A stretch of DNA of 15,575 nucleotides from WVWN01 sp964563535 (GTDB lineage Bacteria; RBG-13-66-14; B26-G2; WVWN01), in NCBI GenBank assembly GCA_964563535.1, contig CAZLXP010000060.1, positions 1-15,575 on the forward strand. Reading direction: 5' to 3'. Made by a program: the position numbers and the translations under genes. The stretch's first letter is position 1. Each line of letters starts with the position of its first letter. Below the pieces are notes generated by a model. It searched no databases. It saw only the letters and a list, made by a program, of their open reading frames with translations, and was not told where the DNA came from. Shown here piece by piece: positions 1-7,591 of this stretch.

Positions 1-1
1 G

Positions 2-1954
2 TACCAGGTCAAGAGCCTGTGTTGGGACTCGAGCCGCAAAGTTTTATATATGGGAGTGTGGAGCTCCTTCTCCGCCGAGAACCCGTGGCTCATGTCGTAC
101 CATCCGGCGTCGCGGCGTTGGGACAAGGTGTGCGGATTCACGTACGCCGGCCACAAGGATTTCCTCAAGGGAAAGGGATGGGAGGTTCTGCACCTTGAGT
201 ATAGCGCCGCCAAGGACAAGGTGTACTACGTCTGCCAGACTACCGTGACCGACCTCGCGAAGAAAGAAGCCCATTATAAATGTTTCGGCGAAATAAATAT
301 CGCCAACCCGCCGGCGGACGTTGCGCTTTTGGACGCCAACTTATTTACGCTCCACAACAAGGGCGTCGTCATCAAGTCCCAAGCGGTCCGTTATAAAAAC
401 AAGGGGCCCGTCCAGGAGAAACCGGGTGCGACTAAATACTGGGCGTACGCCGCAGCACGGGGCATAGGTTGGGGGACGCCCCGCGGCGAGAAAGAACACG
501 GCGTCCTTGGTTTCGCCGACCGGATAGAAGCGTCGCTGTTGGTCGGCACTTCCATCGAGAAGCACAAGAAGAAGTTATTTATCGCCCGGTCGCCGGACAA
601 ATGGAAACACCCGGGCATCGGCTATTCCGTAGAAGTTTACGACGTCGCCGGGTCCAAAAGGCAAAGTCTGGGGCGTATAACGCACATCGAGGAACACCAA
701 TATTCCTTCGAGTGTAAGGTCGAGGAGCAGGCGGCGCACAATTACCCCGGCAGTTCCGAGATATACCTTTACCCGCCCCATACGGAACCTACGGACAACG
801 TCTTCATCGCCAAGCCGCAGAACGTTAAGCTTCGCTTCCACTTTCCCGCGGGCCTGAAGTCGATCGACTCCGCCCCCGTTTACGTCGAGGCGCGCGACGC
901 GCCGAGAGGCCGCGACGATTTCTACTGGCCCCGCGAGTTGGGCGAGCTCGACGAGACCGGCGAGTTCTACGTCGACCGCGTGGGCTACGTCTCGTTTATC
1001 GAGTTCCGCGAGATGGAGATGTACGACTCGCGGTATCCCCAAGAAGAGGGGGACGCGGAGGAATATTATTCCAGCGGGCCGGTGGCCCGTTTCGAGATCG
1101 AGCTCGAGGGATACAACCCGTCGTTCCTGGTCGAGGACGGCTTCCTGGTCGCGAGCGCGTTGCCGGACCACGGCCCGTCGGGGCCGCTTTACCAGGCCGG
1201 GCGCTGCCGCGTCATCAAAAACGGCGTGACGTGTAAGGTGGACGCCGACGACCTCGCGACCTACGGCGACATCTTCCTGTTTAAAGACGCCTCCGGAATC
1301 TGGGCGGCGTGGAACGGCCACGACCGGTGCTACGTCAGCGGCGAATCCTTCTCCCAGTGCCGGATCGCGAAGTGGAACGAGGCCAGGAAAAAATTCGAAG
1401 AGCAGTTCTGCGACCGCAAAGGCGAACGTTGGTTCGATAAGCCTGAATGTTACATTACGTCCTTCGGGCGCTATAAAGGCCGCTGTTACGGCGGCCGGCG
1501 CTATTTCGACCCCAACTGGGTCCCCACCAACCTCCGGATATTCTGGGCGGCGCCGCCGCAGCAGGAATATAAGCCGACCGGCTACGACAGCCTGTTCGTC
1601 GGCCTCGCCATGGTGACCGGCGACCGCACCGACCTGTTCGAGGCCGGCACCTTCATCCAGCTGGGAGACAAGTTCAACCAACCGACGGGTAGGCACTACT
1701 ACGTAAGCGAAGTCCAGACCGGCTCCCGCGAGCTCCAATGGAATGGCATTTATTTGTCTCCCGATTGGCGGGAGATAACCGACACGGCGACCGGCGATTT
1801 CCGGGGCCAGGTTACCTGGATGGGGTTGCTGTCGCTCGACGCCGAAAAGGTCCGCTGGAAGGGTTACGCGGTACAAGCCATGGACGAGCTCGGCGACAAG
1901 TATATCAACTTTATGAAGGGCCGCATCGAGCGGCATCAGATCTGGCGGTGGTGA
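2..1954 (+). CDS. Large phage tail/baseplate-like protein, 5' end outside window
   Basis: The reading frame is open from base 2, so the true start lies upstream and at least 651 residues are encoded here. The first ATG in frame (position 50) has no Shine-Dalgarno sequence before it (the preceding bases are AT-rich), and residues on both sides of it read as one continuous blade-like segment (VKSLCWDSSRKVLYMGVWSS), so I do not take it as the start. The protein is rich in aromatic and charged residues and appears mostly beta. I see no catalytic motif and recognise no family with certainty. The tail/baseplate assignment rests on position: it is 7 bases upstream of a hub-like gene in a run of closely packed co-oriented genes ending in a fibre-like gene. 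The C-terminus (MDELGDKYINFMKG...) is polar with no membrane segment. Codon use is strongly GC-ending, as in the next three genes. Confidence 0.6.
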   Translation, partial: YQVKSLCWDSSRKVLYMGVWSSFSAENPWLMSYHPASRRWDKVCGFTYAGHKDFLKGKGWEVLHLEYSAAKDKVYYVCQTTVTDLAKKEAHYKCFGEINIANPPADVALLDANLFTLHNKGVVIKSQAVRYKNKGPVQEKPGATKYWAYAAARGIGWGTPRGEKEHGVLGFADRIEASLLVGTSIEKHKKKLFIARSPDKWKHPGIGYSVEVYDVAGSKRQSLGRITHIEEHQYSFECKVEEQAAHNYPGSSEIYLYPPHTEPTDNVFIAKPQNVKLRFHFPAGLKSIDSAPVYVEARDAPRGRDDFYWPRELGELDETGEFYVDRVGYVSFIEFREMEMYDSRYPQEEGDAEEYYSSGPVARFEIELEGYNPSFLVEDGFLVASALPDHGPSGPLYQAGRCRVIKNGVTCKVDADDLATYGDIFLFKDASGIWAAWNGHDRCYVSGESFSQCRIAKWNEARKKFEEQFCDRKGERWFDKPECYITSFGRYKGRCYGGRRYFDPNWVPTNLRIFWAAPPQQEYKPTGYDSLFVGLAMVTGDRTDLFEAGTFIQLGDKFNQPTGRHYYVSEVQTGSRELQWNGIYLSPDWREITDTATGDFRGQVTWMGLLSLDAEKVRWKGYAVQAMDELGDKYINFMKGRIERHQIWRW

Positions 1955-1961
1955 GGCGGGT

Positions 1962-3122
1962 ATGGCGGATTGGGAAGTGCTTTACGCCGCGCAACCCTGG
2001 GCGGGGGAGGCGGAGGAAGGCCGCGAGGTCGACTCGGCAGCCAAACAGTGGCGGGGCGAGAGCCACGCCATCGCATACGACGAGGACTACGAGCGCATGC
2101 CCCGGGTTACGTTGAAAGAAACGGACGTGGTGGCGGGGTCCCTCAAGGTGACCCTCACCGCTAGCGCCCGGGCCCTCGCCTTGGCGGACTACACCGTGAG
2201 CAACGAGGAGTCGAAGTTTTACGAGACGTGGCCCATCCCCGCCAAGTATCACTGCATCGCGCACCGGCGGAAGGGCGACGAGTATAACCAGTGCTACCTC
2301 TACTTCAACCCGGCGCTCGAGGGCCGGGAGATAGACGTCGTTTACCAGTACTTCTTGACCGATGCCGAAATTAAATGCCCCATCGTCTTCGGCGGCGGGT
2401 TCTACTTCAACGAGGCCGGCGCCCGCCACCGGTTCGTGACGTTCCGCGGCGGGACCTTCTGGAACACCTACTCGCCGCGGGTCGGCGACCGGGAGCTTAC
2501 ATGCGCGACGGCCGGCGACGACCGCCTGTGGGCCATAAGCGCGCCGTCGAACTTGTTGGTGCAATTCGGGCCGGAGTGGTCCGGTTACGTCCACGAGGTC
2601 GACGGCGGCGGGAAGAAGATCTGGAACGTCGTCGCCGACCTCGCCCGGGCGTGCGACCAGTATTGCTTCGACCACCTCGGGACGCTATACGTCGTCCGGC
2701 GGGACACGCCGACCAAGACCGGCACCTTCCCCCACGTGCTCAAGATAACCGAGCGCGACCTTCCCTTCTACCCGAAGGTGTCCTTCAGCTACGCCAACGG
2801 CAAGGTCGAGCAGGGCAGCGGCAAGCCGGTGCTGAGCCTCAGTTGCGGTTACGTTTACGATAAAGGCCACGCCGAGGCATTGTGCGCCGCGGCCTACGCC
2901 TTCTACGCCATCAAGCGGCGGACGTTCACCGTCGAGTGCGCGGGCATCATCGAACAAGTCGGCCTGTGCGAAGAGAAGGAATTCGAATACCTGGGCCAAA
3001 AGGTCGCGGGCATCGTGACGGGCCGCGACTTCGACCCCAAGGGCACGACGACCTTCACCGTCGTGGAGAAGGTCGTCGCGGCGCGCGCGGGCGCCGGCGG
3101 CGGTAGCGCGCAGGAGGGATAA
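1962..3122 (+). CDS. Phage tail hub / baseplate-like protein (386 aa)
   Basis: The start ATG at 1962 follows a GAGGCGGG purine run and lies 7 bases after the preceding stop, so the pair is probably translated from one mRNA. Residues about 221-247 (WNVVADLARACDQYC...GTLYVVRR) resemble the segment of gp27/late-control-D-type tail hub proteins in which a helix is followed by a short hairpin carrying a hydrophobic strand. The C-terminal part (about 325-372) has strands typical of these hubs, ending with a 'GRDFDPKGTTTFTVVE' segment. There is no signal peptide or membrane helix. The tail ends in a flexible Gly/Ala-rich stretch (GAGGGSAQEG). Known for the family: hubs sit at the tail tip and connect tube to fibres or the lytic domain. 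Here the function is inferred from weak motif resemblance plus order, and a different minor tail protein is possible. Confidence 0.55.
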   Translation: MADWEVLYAAQPWAGEAEEGREVDSAAKQWRGESHAIAYDEDYERMPRVTLKETDVVAGSLKVTLTASARALALADYTVSNEESKFYETWPIPAKYHCIAHRRKGDEYNQCYLYFNPALEGREIDVVYQYFLTDAEIKCPIVFGGGFYFNEAGARHRFVTFRGGTFWNTYSPRVGDRELTCATAGDDRLWAISAPSNLLVQFGPEWSGYVHEVDGGGKKIWNVVADLARACDQYCFDHLGTLYVVRRDTPTKTGTFPHVLKITERDLPFYPKVSFSYANGKVEQGSGKPVLSLSCGYVYDKGHAEALCAAAYAFYAIKRRTFTVECAGIIEQVGLCEEKEFEYLGQKVAGIVTGRDFDPKGTTTFTVVEKVVAARAGAGGGSAQEG

Positions 3123-3782
3123 ATGGGTTCCTGGGACCTATACCATACGCGGGGCGAGCTCGGGCCGAGGGTGGACTGCCTCGCCAAGGACGGCGAGACG
3201 GTGGCGTTGAGCTACACCTGGACCGACGTCGCCGCCGGCTCGCTGTTCGAGCTCGAGCACGTCGCGCCGGTTATGACCGAGTTCTTCGAGCTGGAGGAGA
3301 CGATACGCGTCGGTATCGACGGCCGCAAGATCGTCGAGACCGGCGGCTACTACTACCGCGCCAAGCTCGAGTTCGGGCTGTTGAGCAAGGCCGTGGGCGG
3401 CGAGGTGTGCGCGGTCCTTAACCACTGCGCCCGGGGCGGCCTGTTCAAGGTTAAATTCTATCCCCACTCCGATAACACGGATATCTTCTTCCTGTGCCAC
3501 GTCAAGGGGAGCGTGGACGACTTCAAGGTGGACGGCCGGCCCTTCGCCGGCGGCCACGCCGCGGCGCTGGAGGTCATCGGCCTCGAGCCCTTCAAGAGCA
3601 TACCGTGGCCGATGGAGCGCGGCCTCAAGTTTATGGACAAGGCGCAGTGGGGTTCCTATTCCGGCGCCGAGAAGGTCAATTGCGTTACGGCCGACGAAGA
3701 CTCGTGGGGTTCCTACTCGACGAGCGAGAAAGAGAGTATGCTCGGTTACCTGACCGACACCGAGGTATGTATATTCGAATAA
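3123..3782 (+). CDS. Uncharacterised minor tail-like protein (219 aa)
   Basis: The ATG at 3123 immediately follows the TAA of the upstream hub-like gene. The ribosome site (AGGAGGG) lies inside the end of that gene, so translation is very probably coupled. I do not recognise a family. The N-terminal half has alternating hydrophobic strands (ALSYTWTDVAAGSLFELEHV), and the segment 'TDVAAGSL' echoes 'TDVVAGSL' in the N-terminal part of the hub-like neighbour (residues about 54-61), hinting at a shared module. Near the C-terminus a 19-residue period is visible: 'WGSYSGAEK' starting at residue 176 and 'WGSYSTSEK' starting at residue 195. There is no signal peptide and no membrane helix. Gene order (hub, this gene, fibre) suggests a small structural or adaptor protein of the tail tip, which is inference only. 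Confidence 0.5.
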   Translation: MGSWDLYHTRGELGPRVDCLAKDGETVALSYTWTDVAAGSLFELEHVAPVMTEFFELEETIRVGIDGRKIVETGGYYYRAKLEFGLLSKAVGGEVCAVLNHCARGGLFKVKFYPHSDNTDIFFLCHVKGSVDDFKVDGRPFAGGHAAALEVIGLEPFKSIPWPMERGLKFMDKAQWGSYSGAEKVNCVTADEDSWGSYSTSEKESMLGYLTDTEVCIFE

Positions 3783-3800
3783 TCTCACTAAGGGGGCGTT

Positions 3801-5891
3801 ATGGCTAACAAATGGGTTACGCACGACTTCTCCAACTACCCGCCCGGCGGGCCTTTGTCCTCGACGTACCTGGCCGACGCCGACGAGTTCAACCAGAACT
3901 ACCAGGACGTCTGCGACGCCGTGGGGGCGCGCTACGTCCGCGGCGCGGCCTGCGCCGACAAGAACTCGACGCCGACGACGTGCGAGATCTGGCTCGCGGC
4001 CGACGGCGGCGCGCGCGACGTGTGCGACGCCGGCTGGCACGCCCTCATCTACTACGGCGACGAGAACGTGTGGGAGACGACGGTTCTGGTAAGCGGCTCG
4101 GACTGCTACATAGTATTCGGCGACGGCCAGCTTAAGAACCCGACCGGTTCGGGCATCTCGGACTACTCCGCCGCGCCCTTCATCGACGGCCTCCACATCC
4201 TCCTGTTCGCGAAGAAGATGCGGCTCCCCGCCGACTGGCTCATAACCACCGAGGGCGCCGGCGGCGGGTTGGGTACCGACCAGATAGCCCACGAGGGCGA
4301 CACCCTGGCCGCTTTCATCAACGACGCCAAGGCCCGCCTCGACACCATATGCAAGGAGACCGGCCAGGGGGGCGGGTTGAAAGCCTACGTCGTCGACTCC
4401 TCCGCCATCGACGGCGCGGAGGCCGTCAAGTTCGACAACCCGGTGAACCTGTTGGCCGGCGGCTCCCTCGACCATTACGGCGACGAGCACAACCTCCTCT
4501 TCCGGGTCGAAAAGACGACCCCTCCCGCGCAAGGATACGATATCGAGACCAACGACACCGACGGCTCGGCGCGCGCGCAAAAGGTAATGGCCACCGGCTC
4601 CAACCAGGGGATTATCCTCGAGCTCAACCCCAACTTCGCCGACGCCATCCTGGCGGATAAAGACGTAGCCGCGTCCTTCCGCGTCAAGACTTCCGTCACC
4701 GACTCGCTGGAGATCGGCTTCCTGGAAGGGGATACGACTTATTCCGGGACGACGCCGAACATAACGGCGGCTACGTGGTCCACCGTAACCGTTACCAAAA
4801 AGATAGGGACCGGCGCGTCGCACGTCCGGGCGTATATCCGCGCCAACCAGGAATGTAATTTCTGGGTCGCCCGGGCGCAGATAAACCTGGGGGACAAGGC
4901 GTTCGGCTTCTCCATAGGGCCTTACGAGGATGCCGCCCGCATCCTGATGGACACCACCCAGGATAACCTCTTCTTCAACGGCGGCTTCGAGCGGTGGACC
5001 CTTTCGGAAGGCAACCCCCCCGACGGTTGGTTCGCGATAGGAGGAGCCGCTTTCGCGAGCGCCGCGCTAACCAGCGTAGGGGCGTGCACGGGCAATAAGT
5101 CGTGCAAAGCGACGCTCGCCGCGAACGACGGTATGGGCCAATACTTAGGGCTTGTAACGGATACCGGGTACACCGGCGGATGCGTAAACGAGAACATACT
5201 AGTGGGGCTCGTGCGGGGGGCTAAGGTGTGCGCGTCGGTGGATATGATGTACGACGCGACGAGCGCGGGCAAGATAACGCTCGTCCTGGGCGACCGCGTC
5301 GACGCGACTACTTACGACGAAGAGGAGTTCGACGTGGAGCCGCTCAACGAGCAGATGCGTCGCTTCACCGTATCTAAGGAAATCACGGCCGAAGCCAAAC
5401 AGGTCTACTTCAAGGTCCTCAACAAGGAGGCCGCGACAAAAGTCGTTACGGTCGACAACGCGATGCTGCACGTGGGCGAGTTCCCGCTCATGTTCAAGCC
5501 TTCCTCGGGGTGGCGCGAAGAAAGGTGGGACTTCGGCATAGCGGGCGCGGCATCCGTGTCCTACATGGCCGCCGCGGGCGTACCCGGAGGTAAGTATCTT
5601 GTGCCATCCGCCGCCAGCGGGTATTTGATACTGAAAGGCTCTGTTAAAGCGGTAACCGCGCCTTCGGGCGGTAGTAACACGTTCAACGCGGAGGTGGGCG
5701 GTAGTTACGGACTTCAGCTTACGCTTGGCGACAGCGAGGATAACGCCGTTAATCACGACACCGCTTACAACGAAGACGAAGGTTACGAGGCGACGACTAC
5801 AATAGCGGTAAAGTGTACCGCGGTGGGGGGCGGGGCAAACGAAGCGGCTAATATAGTCCTTAGTTTATGGGGCTATTATTACGGGCCGTAA
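3801..5891 (+). CDS. Tail-fibre-like protein with jelly-roll modules (696 aa)
   Basis: The ATG at 3801 is preceded by AAGGGGG (3790-3796). The N-terminal part (about 1-50: NKWVTHDFSNYPPGGPL...DEFNQNYQDV) looks like a fibre attachment region. Residues about 228-375 and about 388-560 each resemble a carbohydrate-binding beta-sandwich (CBM_4_9/discoidin-like). The second begins with the typical 'NLFFNGGFERW' entry and 'PPDGW' turn. The last about 110 residues (from about 585) form a compact beta-rich tip of the kind found at fibre ends. Known: such modules bind surface glycans in phage receptor-binding proteins. It is the last gene of the packed + strand tail run, a usual place for a fibre. The stop codon overlaps the A-run of the terminator used by the opposite-strand gene. 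It could instead be a secreted adhesin, but the absence of a signal peptide and the neighbours favour a tail fibre. Confidence 0.6.
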   Translation: MANKWVTHDFSNYPPGGPLSSTYLADADEFNQNYQDVCDAVGARYVRGAACADKNSTPTTCEIWLAADGGARDVCDAGWHALIYYGDENVWETTVLVSGSDCYIVFGDGQLKNPTGSGISDYSAAPFIDGLHILLFAKKMRLPADWLITTEGAGGGLGTDQIAHEGDTLAAFINDAKARLDTICKETGQGGGLKAYVVDSSAIDGAEAVKFDNPVNLLAGGSLDHYGDEHNLLFRVEKTTPPAQGYDIETNDTDGSARAQKVMATGSNQGIILELNPNFADAILADKDVAASFRVKTSVTDSLEIGFLEGDTTYSGTTPNITAATWSTVTVTKKIGTGASHVRAYIRANQECNFWVARAQINLGDKAFGFSIGPYEDAARILMDTTQDNLFFNGGFERWTLSEGNPPDGWFAIGGAAFASAALTSVGACTGNKSCKATLAANDGMGQYLGLVTDTGYTGGCVNENILVGLVRGAKVCASVDMMYDATSAGKITLVLGDRVDATTYDEEEFDVEPLNEQMRRFTVSKEITAEAKQVYFKVLNKEAATKVVTVDNAMLHVGEFPLMFKPSSGWREERWDFGIAGAASVSYMAAAGVPGGKYLVPSAASGYLILKGSVKAVTAPSGGSNTFNAEVGGSYGLQLTLGDSEDNAVNHDTAYNEDEGYEATTTIAVKCTAVGGGANEAANIVLSLWGYYYGP

Positions 5892-5912
5892 AAAAGGCGC
5901 CCGAAGGCGCCT
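5890..5912 (-). terminator. Intrinsic terminator of the minus-strand NHL gene
   Basis: Read on the minus strand this is a 7-bp perfect stem AGGCGCC/GGCGCCT closed by a TTCG tetraloop and followed by six T residues, a textbook Rho-independent terminator 18 bases after the NHL stop codon. On the plus strand the stem follows an A-run and has no T-tract, so it should terminate the plus-strand tail transcript poorly. It overlaps the fibre gene's TAA. Confidence 0.9.
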
Positions 5913-5929
5913 AAGCGATAACGGTTTAT

Positions 5930-6847
5930 TTACTTGAACGTCGCCTTTACGCGGCCGAGGGACGTGGGAACGACGGCGGTATTATCCTCAAAATATTGCA
6001 CCCGCTGGTTGCCATAGTCCGCAACATATATCTTAGAACCGTCCGTATTAAAAGCGACGTCGTAAAGGGTAAAAAATTGGCCTTCGCCCGAGCCTTGGCC
6101 GCCCCACGAACCTAGTAACGACCCGGTGGCCGTAAAATATTTTACGTAATGGTATGCGAAGTCGGTTATATATACGTCGGCGTTAGGTCTAATATCTATC
6201 CCCATTTGGTCGCCTGAAGGGAAGGGCCACTTCCCGAGGAAAGAGCCGCTCGGGGTAAAGTATTGCACCCGGCTGGTGCCGCCGTCGGTTACGAAGACGT
6301 TGGCGTTGGGGGTGATAGCTACGTCCCACGGACCGGTGAATTGGCCGTCGCCGCCCCCGTACGAGCCCCACGAGCCGAGTAAAGAGCCGCTCGAGGTGAA
6401 ATATTGGATGCGGTTGTTGTTTTGGTCGACGACGTAAATCGAGCCGTTGGCGGCTACGCCAATTCCCTTCGGGGCGGTGAAACCGGAACGCCACTGCCCT
6501 ATATACAAGCCGACGGCGGTGAAATATTGGACCCGGGCGTTACTGCCGTCCACGACGTAGACGTTGCCGTTAGGGGCGATGGCGAGATTCGTAGGGCGGT
6601 TGAATTGGCCGTTACCGGTACCGGTAGTGCCCCACTTCCCGAGGAAAGAACCGCTTGAGGTAAAATACTGTACCCGATTGTTAGTGCATTCGGATAAGTA
6701 AACGTTGCCGTTTGCGGCTACGTCAATACCCCAAGGGCCGTCGAATTGGCCGTTCCCCGTCCCGGGCGTACCCCACTTGCCGGCGTAAACCCAGGCCGCC
6801 GATGCCGCCCCGGCGCTTAGCAGTAAAACCGCTATCACCCTTCTCAT
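5930..6847 (-). CDS. Secreted six-bladed NHL-repeat beta-propeller protein
   Basis: Numbering from the second of two tandem ATGs (6847). This start lies 7 bases from GGAGG (the first ATG, at 6850, only 4) and gives a standard signal peptide, MRRVIAVLLLSAGAASA, with cleavage expected before the following AW. The mature protein is six NHL blades, each about 45 residues with the pattern 'G-hydrophobic-A-x-x-x-G-x-V-Y-V' then 'N-R-V-Q-Y-F-T-x-x-G-S-F-L-G-K-W-G'. Known: NHL propellers are protein or ligand scaffolds; I see no catalytic motif. There is no lipobox, so it should be periplasmic or exported. After the last blade it ends with a short basic tail (PTSLGRVKATFK) that may be a sorting tag. 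It is encoded opposite to the tail genes with its own promoter and terminator, so it is a self-contained accessory unit. The function is unknown. Confidence 0.85.
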   Translation of the reverse strand: MRRVIAVLLLSAGAASAAWVYAGKWGTPGTGNGQFDGPWGIDVAANGNVYLSECTNNRVQYFTSSGSFLGKWGTTGTGNGQFNRPTNLAIAPNGNVYVVDGSNARVQYFTAVGLYIGQWRSGFTAPKGIGVAANGSIYVVDQNNNRIQYFTSSGSLLGSWGSYGGGDGQFTGPWDVAITPNANVFVTDGGTSRVQYFTPSGSFLGKWPFPSGDQMGIDIRPNADVYITDFAYHYVKYFTATGSLLGSWGGQGSGEGQFFTLYDVAFNTDGSKIYVADYGNQRVQYFEDNTAVVPTSLGRVKATFK

Positions 6848-6900
6848 CATCGCTCCTCCTCACCGTTTGTTCGAATACCCGGTTTAGTTAACCCATATTT

Positions 6901-6929
6901 TATATAGCACTTTTCGGCGCCGCTGTCAA
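6901..6929 (-). promoter_or_regulatory. Sigma-70-type promoter of the NHL gene
   Basis: On the minus strand a perfect -35 TTGACA (6924-6929) is followed by a 17-base spacer (6907-6923) and TATATA as -10 (6901-6906). The NHL start codon is about 50 bases downstream, preceded by a strong GGAGG ribosome site. The spacer contains the 8-base palindrome CGGCGCCG (6915-6922). Confidence 0.85.
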
Positions 6930-6940
6930 GGTAAATAAAT

Positions 6941-6962
6941 GGGCCGTAATAAAATACGGCTC
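6941..6962. repeat. Small inverted repeat between divergent genes
   Basis: GCCGTA (6943-6948) and TACGGC (6955-6960) form a six-base stem around an ATAAAA loop, extendable by a G-T and a G-C pair. It lies between the -35 of the minus-strand promoter and the start of the plus-strand XhlA-like gene. It lacks a T-tract, so it is not a convincing terminator. A regulatory role is possible but not shown. Confidence 0.35.
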
Positions 6963-6991
6963 GAGGCGGCGCCGGGTCAAAGGGGATTTAA

Positions 6992-7288
6992 ATGCCGATG
7001 TCCGAAAACAACGATTGGAGCGCGATGAAGGCCGCGGCCTGGCGGGGCCGCGTGGGCGAGATGCTGGACGCCATGCGCGCGGACCTGCGCGAGCTGCGGT
7101 GCGACGTCGAGCGCGTGGCCGAGACGGTCCACCGCCACGCCGCCGATATTGCCGTCATCGACGACCGCTGCCGCGAGCGGTGCGCGAGGAGCGAGCTTTC
7201 CGCGCGCGCCCGGGCCATCATCGGCAGCGCCGTGGTGATGGCCGTGGCCTCGGTCGTGGTGGCGCTCATAAGTTTGCTCGGAGGATAA
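6992..7288 (+). CDS. XhlA-like coiled-coil/membrane protein (holin-associated)
   Basis: The ATG at 6992 is 6 bases after AAGGGG; an in-frame ATG two codons later is less well spaced. The 98-residue protein has an N-terminal amphipathic helix (about 10-65; heptad-like pattern with RADLRELRCDVERVAETVHR) and one C-terminal membrane helix (about 74-96). This is the architecture of phage XhlA/haemolysin-type accessory lysis proteins, which act at the membrane beside a holin. The next gene is indeed a small two-TM holin-like protein, and the stop codon here lies inside that gene's ribosome site (GGAGGATAA), so the two are coupled. The assignment rests on architecture and neighbour, not on sequence identity. 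A generic tail- or membrane-associated phage protein is the alternative. Confidence 0.6.
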   Translation: MPMSENNDWSAMKAAAWRGRVGEMLDAMRADLRELRCDVERVAETVHRHAADIAVIDDRCRERCARSELSARARAIIGSAVVMAVASVVVALISLLGG

Positions 7289-7486
7289 GATGAACGGATT
7301 TAAATCGCGGAAGTTCATGCTGGCGGCGTTAGGGGTAGTGGCGGGCATCGTCGCGGCGTTCATCCTCCCGGCGCTGGGACCGTTCGCGTGGCTGCGGGGG
7401 CACACCGTCGGCGTGTTCGCCGCGGCGTGCTCGCTGGCCGCGGCCTACATCGCCGGCAACGTCGTGATGGACCGGGGGCACGGGGG
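7279..7486 (+). repeat. Direct repeat copy 1 (holin gene and its ribosome site)
   Basis: This 208-base segment matches 9762-9969, same orientation, with about 15 mismatches by hand count (about 93% identity) and no gaps. It begins at the shared CGGAGGATAA ribosome-site sequence and ends just before the two stop codons. The copies are offset by 2483 bases and bracket cassette 1. Confidence 0.9.
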
Positions 7487-7505
7487 AGGCGGCAACGGTG
7501 GTTAG
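7290..7505 (+). CDS. Two-TM holin-like protein, copy 1 (71 aa)
   Basis: The ATG at 7290 follows GGAGG with good spacing. The protein has a basic N-terminus (NGFKSRK), a first membrane helix at about 9-29 and a second at about 39-60 (including VFAAACSLAAAYIAGNVV), then a hydrophilic Gly/His-rich tail. Small two-TM proteins with a charged end directly after an XhlA-like gene are typical phage holins, which permeabilise the inner membrane at the end of infection. No endolysin is visible nearby, so lysis is not demonstrated. A near-identical second copy is at 9773-9979, and the two proteins differ at only three positions before their tails. No terminator is visible after it, so its transcript may run into cassette 1. 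Confidence 0.65.
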   Translation: MNGFKSRKFMLAALGVVAGIVAAFILPALGPFAWLRGHTVGVFAAACSLAAAYIAGNVVMDRGHGGGGNGG

Positions 7506-7557
7506 TCTACTGCTCTCTTAGAAGCGGGCGCAGGGGTCAATAAAGGCGAAATGGGGT

Positions 7558-7586
7558 TTGTCGTCGGTTTGTAAAGGGGGTATAAT
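7558..7586 (+). promoter_or_regulatory. Promoter of cassette 1, possibly giving a leaderless mRNA
   Basis: TTGTCG (7558-7563), a 17-base spacer and a perfect TATAAT (7581-7586). The start codon ATG is at 7592, only 5 bases after the -10, so transcription should begin at or next to the A of the ATG. A purine-rich ribosome-site-like run (AAAGGGGG, 7573-7580) lies inside the spacer and would be usable only on a longer read-through transcript. Confidence 0.75.
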
Positions 7587-7591
7587 ATCTA

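Noticed and set aside
50..52. ATG as start of the first gene
   Set aside because: No ribosome site, and the frame continues upstream to the window edge with coding-like sequence.
575..1936. 453-codon open frame on the minus strand
   Set aside because: Antisense shadow of the first tail-like gene; low-complexity composition, no ribosome site and no motif.
1911..2675. 254-codon minus-strand frame opposite the hub-like gene
   Set aside because: Same antisense shadow effect; the plus-strand frame has a ribosome site, tight spacing to neighbours and hub-like motifs.
3138..4823. 561-codon open frame on the minus strand
   Set aside because: It lies wholly opposite two well-supported tail genes, is dominated by Arg/Val/Gly/Ala as expected from reading GC-rich codons in antisense, and has no recognisable domain. 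It is a shadow frame.
5930..6850. Regularly spaced DNA repeats resembling a CRISPR array
   Set aside because: The periodicity is that of the NHL blades in an intact reading frame; the repeat units are degenerate and coding.
7506..7557. Possible terminator after holin copy 1
   Set aside because: No stem with a T-tract could be found; read-through into cassette 1 is therefore likely.
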